DNA of 64,000 nt from contig NZ_CP134147.1 in assembly GCF_032163505.1 (NCBI RefSeq), positions 772,501 to 836,500 on the forward strand, written 5' to 3'. Below the pieces are notes generated by a model, which saw only the letters and a list, made by a program, of their open reading frames with translations, did no database searches and was not told where the DNA came from. The translations under genes were made by a program, and so were the position numbers. Numbering within the stretch: the stretch's first letter is position 1; every line of letters begins with the position of its first letter. The stretch is from Streptococcus parasanguinis (GTDB lineage: Bacteria; Bacillota; Bacilli; Lactobacillales; Streptococcaceae). Positions 59,149 to 64,000 of the stretch are shown here, piece after piece.

Positions 59149-59223
59149 CGCCTTACTAAAGGATCGAGCTCCCTTTAAATTATAAAAGACAAGTACTTGT
59201 ACAAAAAGATAAAAGGTAAAAAG

Positions 59224-59763
59224 ATGAATCAAAAAGAAACAAAACAAGTAGTAGAAACGCAAGAATCCAAAGAAAAAATGGTTGTCCTAAAACGAAGTCC
59301 TAAGTGGTGGATTGGCATGGCAGCAGTTGGTGGATTGTTAGTTGGTGCTGGAAGCGGCTTTGGTATCGGTGTCATCGCCTCTCAATCCTCCAATAACCAA
59401 CAATTTTCTCAAGAGGTCCAAACGGGTCAGAACCAAGGATCCAATCAGCAACAAAATAGTCAAACTGGCCATCCTTCACAAGGAAACCAGCAAACTGGTG
59501 GCCCACAGGATGGCGGACCTCAAAGCGGTGGTCCACAAGGTGGTGGCCAAGGCCAAGGTGGCCCGCAAGGTGGCGGTCCGGTTCAAATGCCACAAGAAGG
59601 CAATGGTGGCCCACAAGGGAATGGTCCAGATAATGGCATGAACCAATCTGGCGGACAAGAAGGGAACCAGGGGTCCTCTAAAAAGTCCAATAAGAAGAAT
59701 TCAAAAAATAAAAACAAGACGAGTGACAGTCAAAGTAACAAAGAAAACACGACAAACTCATAG
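59224..59763 (+). CDS. Membrane-anchored GGPQ-repeat low-complexity protein
   Basis: 179 aa from ATG 59224 (MNQKETKQVVETQE). A basic cytoplasmic head of about 30 residues, one transmembrane helix (about 34-58), then an exported region rich in Gln, Asn and Ser, tandem GGPQ/GGPQGGG-like repeats (about 95-145), and a Lys/Asn/Ser-rich tail (NKKNSKNKNKTSDSQSNKEN). No LPXTG, no catalytic motif. The repeat composition suggests an unstructured wall- or sugar-associated segment. It is preceded by three CiaR-type half-sites and followed by ciaRH, so it is probably part of the Cia stress response. I do not recognise a named family. Confidence 0.75.
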   Translation: MNQKETKQVVETQESKEKMVVLKRSPKWWIGMAAVGGLLVGAGSGFGIGVIASQSSNNQQFSQEVQTGQNQGSNQQQNSQTGHPSQGNQQTGGPQDGGPQSGGPQGGGQGQGGPQGGGPVQMPQEGNGGPQGNGPDNGMNQSGGQEGNQGSSKKSNKKNSKNKNKTSDSQSNKENTTNS

Positions 59764-59898
59764 AATTAGCCTTCCTCAGGCAGGCTGTATTTGATCATAA
59801 AACCAGGTTCTAAACTATAGGAAATGAAGGCAAGTCGTGTTATAATGGTTAAGAATAGATTAGAAAGACTCACTCACGAAAGAGAAGAGGATACGACG

Positions 59899-60579
59899 AT
59901 GATTAAAATTCTATTGGTCGAAGATGACCTTGGTTTATCAAATTCAGTATTTGATTTTTTAGATGATTTTGCGGATGTCATGCAGGTCTTTGACGGAGAA
60001 GAAGGTCTTTACGAAGCAGAAAGCGGGATCTATGATTTGATTCTGCTGGATCTCATGCTTCCTGAAAAAGACGGCTTCCATGTCTTGAAAGAATTGCGTG
60101 AAAAAGGCGTGACAACCCCTGTTTTGATCATGACAGCTAAAGAAAGTCTGGATGACAAAGGGCACGGCTTTGAGCTAGGTGCAGACGATTACCTCACCAA
60201 GCCTTTCTATCTTGAAGAGCTTAAGATGCGGATCCAAGCTCTCTTGAAGCGGTCAGGTAAGGTCAATGAAAACACCCTCAATTATGGCAATTTGAAGGTC
60301 AATTTATCTACCAATTCGACTTACGTGGACGATAAGGAAGTAGAACTTCTTGGGAAGGAATTTGATCTCTTGGTCTACTTCCTTCAAAACCAAAATGTCA
60401 TCCTTCCAAAAACACAGATCTTCGATCGTCTCTGGGGCTTTGACAGTGACACAACTATCTCAGTGGTTGAAGTCTATGTTTCAAAAATCCGTAAGAAATT
60501 AAAAGGTACTGATTTTGTTGAGAGCTTGCAAACATTGCGTAGTGTGGGGTATATCTTAAAAGATGCTAACAAGGATTAA
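59899..60579 (+). CDS. ciaR: Two-component response regulator CiaR
   Basis: 226 aa from ATG 59899. Receiver domain with phospho-acceptor Asp51 (LILLDLMLP) and Lys in YLTKPF; C-terminal OmpR-type winged helix (about 130-222, [26 protein letters not shown]). Highly similar to pneumococcal CiaR as I know it. It regulates competence, beta-lactam tolerance, htrA and small RNAs by binding TTTAAG repeats. A -10 (TGTTATAAT) lies at about 59838. A longer frame from 59824 is rejected because it would start before the promoter. Confidence 0.95.
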   Translation: MIKILLVEDDLGLSNSVFDFLDDFADVMQVFDGEEGLYEAESGIYDLILLDLMLPEKDGFHVLKELREKGVTTPVLIMTAKESLDDKGHGFELGADDYLTKPFYLEELKMRIQALLKRSGKVNENTLNYGNLKVNLSTNSTYVDDKEVELLGKEFDLLVYFLQNQNVILPKTQIFDRLWGFDSDTTISVVEVYVSKIRKKLKGTDFVESLQTLRSVGYILKDANKD

Positions 60580-61924
60580 GAAAACCGTCGGAGAAGATGA
60601 TTTTTCCTACTTCATCCGATATTTTGGACTCTTTACTTTGATATTCTCGGCCATGACCTTGATTATCATTCAGGTCATGCGCTCGAGTCTCTATACAACC
60701 GTCGATGAGAACCTCAGGACTCTCAGTCAGGATCCTTACTCACTTGTAGCGATTGCTTATCGAGATCAGCGACAATCAACTAATAAAGATGATGATAACG
60801 ATCATGGGATGATGTTACCTGACCATGACAAATCAGAACCTAAAGGAGATGTCACATCCAATACCACTGTTGTTTTGCTCAATAAAAAATATGAAAACTT
60901 GACAACTGGTAACGGGTTTCTAAACTTTAAAACAGTGACGTTTGGCCGAAAACTTCTCAATAAGGTTTCTCAGCTTCAAATTACCAATAGCTATGGGAAA
61001 AAAGAAAGTTATCGGGCCTATATGGCAGAGTTGAGTCTATCTGATGATGAAGATGAAAGTAATATCAAGTATGCGGTCATCATGACCAATATTAGTCAGC
61101 TAGAGCAGACCAGTGAGGAACATGAAAGCCAGATCGCTCTTGTCATGATTTGCTTCTGGGGAATCTCCTTGTTTGCGAGTCTCTTCCTTGCCCGTCTTAG
61201 CGTTAAGCCGCTGCTTGAGAGTATGCAAAAGCAAAAGTCTTTTGTAGAAAATGCTTCTCATGAGTTGCGGACGCCTCTAGCAGTCTTACAAAATCGCCTC
61301 GAAACGCTTTTTAGAAAGCCTGAAGCGACCATTATGGAATCGAGCGAGAGCATTGCATCTAGCTTAGATGAAGTTCGAAATATGAAGCTCTTGACCACCA
61401 ACCTTCTCAATATCGCCCGAAGAGATGATGGCTTGAAGCCAGAGATGGAAGACATCGAACCAAGCTTTTTCGATCAGACCTTCTCGAATTTTGAGATCAT
61501 TGCGGAAGAAAATGACAAAATCTTCCGAGGAGACAATCAGGTGGACAAAGTCATTTGTTCTGATAGAACGCTCCTCAAGCAATTGATGACCATTCTCTAT
61601 GATAATGCCTTGAAATATACCGATGAAGATGGCGAGATCCAGTTTGAAGTTCAATTGAAGGACAAAAATCTACTTTTGAGGGTGCTGGATAATGGTCCAG
61701 GGATTCGAGATGAGGATAAGAAACGGATCTTTGATCGTTTTTACCGGGTCGACAAGGCCAGAACCCGTCAAAAAGGTGGATTTGGTTTGGGGTTATCCCT
61801 CGCTAAGCAGATTGTAGAAGCCTTCAAAGGGACCATTCAAGTCAAAGATAATAAACCCAAAGGGACCATCTTTGAAGTGAAATTATCCATTAAGACGGAA
61901 AGTCGTAAAAAAAATCGTTCATAA
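60563..61924 (+). CDS. ciaH: Two-component sensor histidine kinase CiaH
   Basis: 453 aa. Two transmembrane helices (about 20-42 and 190-212) flank an extracytoplasmic sensor domain of about 145 residues with an acidic [11 protein letters not shown] stretch. Then HAMP-like linker, phospho-acceptor His233 (SHELRTPL), N box (YDNALKYT), and G boxes ([15 protein letters not shown]). It overlaps ciaR by 17 nt. It phosphorylates CiaR in response to envelope-related signals that are not fully defined. Confidence 0.95.
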   Translation: MLTRIKKTVGEDDFSYFIRYFGLFTLIFSAMTLIIIQVMRSSLYTTVDENLRTLSQDPYSLVAIAYRDQRQSTNKDDDNDHGMMLPDHDKSEPKGDVTSNTTVVLLNKKYENLTTGNGFLNFKTVTFGRKLLNKVSQLQITNSYGKKESYRAYMAELSLSDDEDESNIKYAVIMTNISQLEQTSEEHESQIALVMICFWGISLFASLFLARLSVKPLLESMQKQKSFVENASHELRTPLAVLQNRLETLFRKPEATIMESSESIASSLDEVRNMKLLTTNLLNIARRDDGLKPEMEDIEPSFFDQTFSNFEIIAEENDKIFRGDNQVDKVICSDRTLLKQLMTILYDNALKYTDEDGEIQFEVQLKDKNLLLRVLDNGPGIRDEDKKRIFDRFYRVDKARTRQKGGFGLGLSLAKQIVEAFKGTIQVKDNKPKGTIFEVKLSIKTESRKKNRS

Positions 61925-61953
61925 TTTTTTAAAAATAGAAAAGAGGAATACCT

Positions 61954-62334
61954 ATGAGTTCAAAAATGTTGCACACTTGCCTTCGTGTGGAAAACTTAGA
62001 AAAATCAATCGCTTTTTACCAAGATGCTTTTGGTTTTGAAGAAAAACGTCGGAAAGATTTCCCAGACTACAAGTTCACGATTGTCTATTTGGCCTTGCCT
62101 GGAGATGACTATGAGTTGGAATTGACTTACAATTATGATCATGGTCCATATGTGATCGGAGACGGCTATGCTCACGTCGCATTGAGTACTCCTGATCTAG
62201 AAGGTTTGAATGCCGAACACAAGGCTAAAGGCTATGAAGTGACGGAACCAAAAGGTCTTCCAGGAACACAGCCGAATTACTATTTTGTTGTAGATCCAGA
62301 TGGTTATAAGGTAGAAGTCATTCGCGAAAAATAA
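61954..62334 (+). CDS. gloA: Glyoxalase I-like VOC protein (lactoylglutathione lyase)
   Basis: 126 aa, two beta-alpha-beta-beta-beta modules: LHTCLRVENLEKSIAFYQDAFGFEE and GYAHVALSTPDLEGLNAEHKAKGY, ending in FVVDPDGYKVEVIRE. Metal ligands His (LHTC), Glu (YELELTY), His (GYAHVA) and Glu (VEVIRE) are all in place, consistent with active glyoxalase I. It detoxifies methylglyoxal. The SD is AAGAGGAA. A dispersed repeat starts 18 nt after its stop. Confidence 0.9.
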   Translation: MSSKMLHTCLRVENLEKSIAFYQDAFGFEEKRRKDFPDYKFTIVYLALPGDDYELELTYNYDHGPYVIGDGYAHVALSTPDLEGLNAEHKAKGYEVTEPKGLPGTQPNYYFVVDPDGYKVEVIREK

Positions 62335-62351
62335 GAGTGATTAAAAATTAG

Positions 62352-62534
62352 GGGGCTGGGACAAAAGTCCTAGCCTCTCAATTATTTTTGGATTGTCGAG
62401 CAAGACGCAGTGGTTGAGTGGGCTCTACTACGCTGATTTCATCAGCTTTTACAGCCCTACTCAACTGTGCGGAGGTGGGACGACGAAATCGAATTCTAAC
62501 GAATTACCGATTTCTGTCCCACTCTCTCTTTTTT
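62352..62534 (+). repeat. Dispersed ~175-bp terminator-like repeat, copy 2
   Basis: Matches copy 1 (47622-47802) at constant offset 14730 with three internal substitutions. The first stem changes A to G (62353), leaving a G-U pair. The final hairpin (62475-62522) ends in a T run just upstream of pgdA and probably terminates transcription from gloA. Confidence 0.88.
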
Positions 62535-62580
62535 ATGAAACCATTTTCAAAAAAGGAATGTTTTTTCGAGAGAAATTTGC

Positions 62581-62593
62581 TATAATAAAGTTA
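62581..62593 (+). promoter_or_regulatory. Extended -10 promoter 6 nt before the pgdA ATG (leaderless candidate)
   Basis: TGCTATAAT with TATAAT at 62581-62586, then AAAGTT and ATG at 62593. No SD present. Confidence 0.6.
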
Positions 62594-63975
62594 TGAGATT
62601 CAAACACACGAAAACTATTTTATTAATCATTATAAATCTCCTTTTTCTGAGTCTTTTGTATATCGGGTATCAAAAGATTCAAAGGCTTCGTGAACAAAAA
62701 GCCTATCAGGATCAGTTTGCCAAGGTCACCCAATTAGAGAAAAGCTCTGAAAAAGGAAAAGATGCCCAGGTTCAGGAAGGAATTTTAGGAACTTCTTATG
62801 TGACCGCTTTTTATCCTACTAAGGATGGACAGCCTGTTGAGATTATTAAAGAGAAGATCCAAGAAGACCTTCAGCGTCTAGGAACCGATGAAAAAACCAA
62901 AGAGCCTAAGCATCTGACCTTCTACCATAGTGAAGAAGCAGAAGCGCCTTTTGTTGGCTATCACCCAATCCAAATCAAACGGGCTGAATACCAGTACAAA
63001 AAAGGAAAATTCATTAAAGATGAGACGGTGAAGTTGCCCCTCTTTTACTTGGATGATGAGAGTAACCCTCTGACCCTCAGCCAGGTTTTTGCGGATCCAG
63101 ATGGAGCCAAGCAGATCTTTTTGGAGGAATTACGAGGGAATCTATCCTTTCGTCAGCTAGATGAGGAAAGCATTGATCAAATGGTTGCCCACTTCTCAGA
63201 GTTGGACTTGAGCCAATGGGAATTCCAATATGAAAAAGGGAATTTCACCATTCCATTTCCAAGCAAGGTTAAAGGCGACGATACCTTTACTGTTCCCTTA
63301 TCTAAATTCTATGACGTGATTGATACAGAGCGCTTGCTTCCTGATGATCTAGCTTCTTACCAATCCTATATTGAAGAACGCCATCGTAAGATGATTGCCT
63401 TGACCTTTGATGATGGACCGGATCCAACGACGACTCCTCAGGCACTGGCTATCTTGAAGAAATACAATGCCAAAGCTACCTTCTTTATGGTCGGAAAAAA
63501 TGTCAGTGCGAATCCTGATATTGCTAAGCAAGTCCGCAAAGAAGGTCATCAAATCGGGAACCATACCTGGGATCACCCTCAATTGCCAAAATTGAGCTTG
63601 GATAATGCTAAAAAAGAGATCTTGGATACTCAAGAAGCTATTCAAAAAGCGACAGGCGTTCAAACTAAGATCACGCGCCCTCCGTATGGAGCCATCAATA
63701 ACGCCATCCAATACAGTGTAGACCAGTCTTTCATCATGTGGGATGTGGATAGCCTGGATTGGAAAACTCATAATACGACGGCTATTCTCAATGAAGTAAA
63801 AAAAGAAGTCAAACCGGGTTCGATTATCCTCATGCATGATATCCATCAAACCACGATTGATGCTCTTCCGACCGTCCTTGACTACCTTAAATCACAAGGC
63901 TATACCTTTGTAACGGTAGATGAATTGTTGGATTATCAACTTGAAAGTCATCGCATTTATTACAATGGAAATTAA
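62593..63975 (+). CDS. pgdA: Peptidoglycan N-acetylglucosamine deacetylase PgdA
   Basis: 460 aa, complete. N-terminal anchor (about 7-24), an extracytoplasmic region with DUF3298/DUF4163-like features (about 60-245), and a C-terminal NodB domain (about 265-450). Catalytic base and metal Asp273-Asp274 (TFDDGPDP), zinc ligands His324 and His328 (NHTWDH), plus RPPYGA and DIHQTT motifs. It removes acetyl groups from wall GlcNAc, giving lysozyme resistance. Domain order and sequence parallel pneumococcal PgdA. Confidence 0.93.
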   Translation: MRFKHTKTILLIIINLLFLSLLYIGYQKIQRLREQKAYQDQFAKVTQLEKSSEKGKDAQVQEGILGTSYVTAFYPTKDGQPVEIIKEKIQEDLQRLGTDEKTKEPKHLTFYHSEEAEAPFVGYHPIQIKRAEYQYKKGKFIKDETVKLPLFYLDDESNPLTLSQVFADPDGAKQIFLEELRGNLSFRQLDEESIDQMVAHFSELDLSQWEFQYEKGNFTIPFPSKVKGDDTFTVPLSKFYDVIDTERLLPDDLASYQSYIEERHRKMIALTFDDGPDPTTTPQALAILKKYNAKATFFMVGKNVSANPDIAKQVRKEGHQIGNHTWDHPQLPKLSLDNAKKEILDTQEAIQKATGVQTKITRPPYGAINNAIQYSVDQSFIMWDVDSLDWKTHNTTAILNEVKKEVKPGSIILMHDIHQTTIDALPTVLDYLKSQGYTFVTVDELLDYQLESHRIYYNGN

Positions 63976-64000
63976 CTAAAAAATCCTCTGCAGTAAATTT

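Noticed and set aside
59849..59866. Possible CiaR autoregulatory site just after the ciaR -10 (GTTAAG-N5-ATTAGA)
   Set aside because: The second half-site has two mismatches and the position downstream of the -10 is not the activating layout; too weak to list.

Overview
The window is a chromosomal segment of a Streptococcus. The gene content and order point to the mitis/sanguinis/parasanguinis part of the genus: atpDC followed by murA-epuA-endA, a tmRNA tag AKNNNSYALAA, pepN near ciaRH, the second-type pst operon behind an rRNA methyltransferase gene, and a pneumococcal-type PgdA. The species is not resolved. Coding density is high, most genes are on the + strand, and I see no prophage, IS transposase, CRISPR array or rRNA operon.

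Layout. 1-5.2 kb: end of the F1 ATPase operon, a DUF1146 membrane protein, murA-epuA-endA, and a membrane-anchored matrixin-type zinc protease. 5.3-11.2 kb: an ABC-F ATPase, then a visibly rearranged stretch with a pseudogene scar, a DUF6483-like gene, an Rgg regulator and two tandem MFS transporters. 11.2-16.7 kb: LapA-like protein, GatD/MurT (lipid II amidation) on the - strand, and cdaA-cdaR-glmM (c-di-AMP and UDP-GlcNAc precursor). 16.7-24.4 kb: a serine-stalk LPXTG protein, obgE with two small genes, ridA, rapZ-yvcK-whiA and a ferredoxin-NADP reductase. 24.5-31 kb: rpsU, mscL, dnaG-rpoD, a DUF59 protein, a two-gene ABC exporter, tmRNA and tRNA-Ser. 31-41.3 kb: dnaE, pfkA-pyk, a signal-peptidase-like protein lacking both catalytic residues, mntE and pcrA. 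41.7-50.7 kb: DUF2130 protein, GNAT, alpha/beta hydrolase, flavin disulfide reductase, truB-ribF, spx, UPF0223, an inositol-monophosphatase-like protein and an RsmF-like methyltransferase. 50.8-64 kb: pstS-C-A-B-B-phoU, pepN, bioY, a GGPQ-repeat membrane protein, ciaRH, glyoxalase and pgdA.

Common themes. Much of the window concerns the cell envelope (murA, murT/gatD, glmM, cdaA, pgdA, LPXTG protein, mscL). Two genes, the matrixin protease and the GGPQ protein, have promoters with TTTAAG-type repeats at 5-nt spacing placed 10 nt upstream of the -10 box. This is the architecture of CiaR-activated promoters, and ciaRH itself lies in the window. Four genes (DUF1146, ABC-F, ribF, pgdA) have a -10 box exactly 6 nt before the ATG, which predicts leaderless mRNAs.

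Non-coding elements worth attention. Two diverged copies of a multi-hairpin element (23152-23290 and 41472-41609) show compensatory base changes in three helices. A nearly identical ~175-bp terminator-like repeat occurs twice, and one copy supplies the last codons and stop of ribF. An operator-like dyad sits on the bioY promoter and Shine-Dalgarno (SD) sequence, and a long hairpin sequesters the SD of the second MFS gene.
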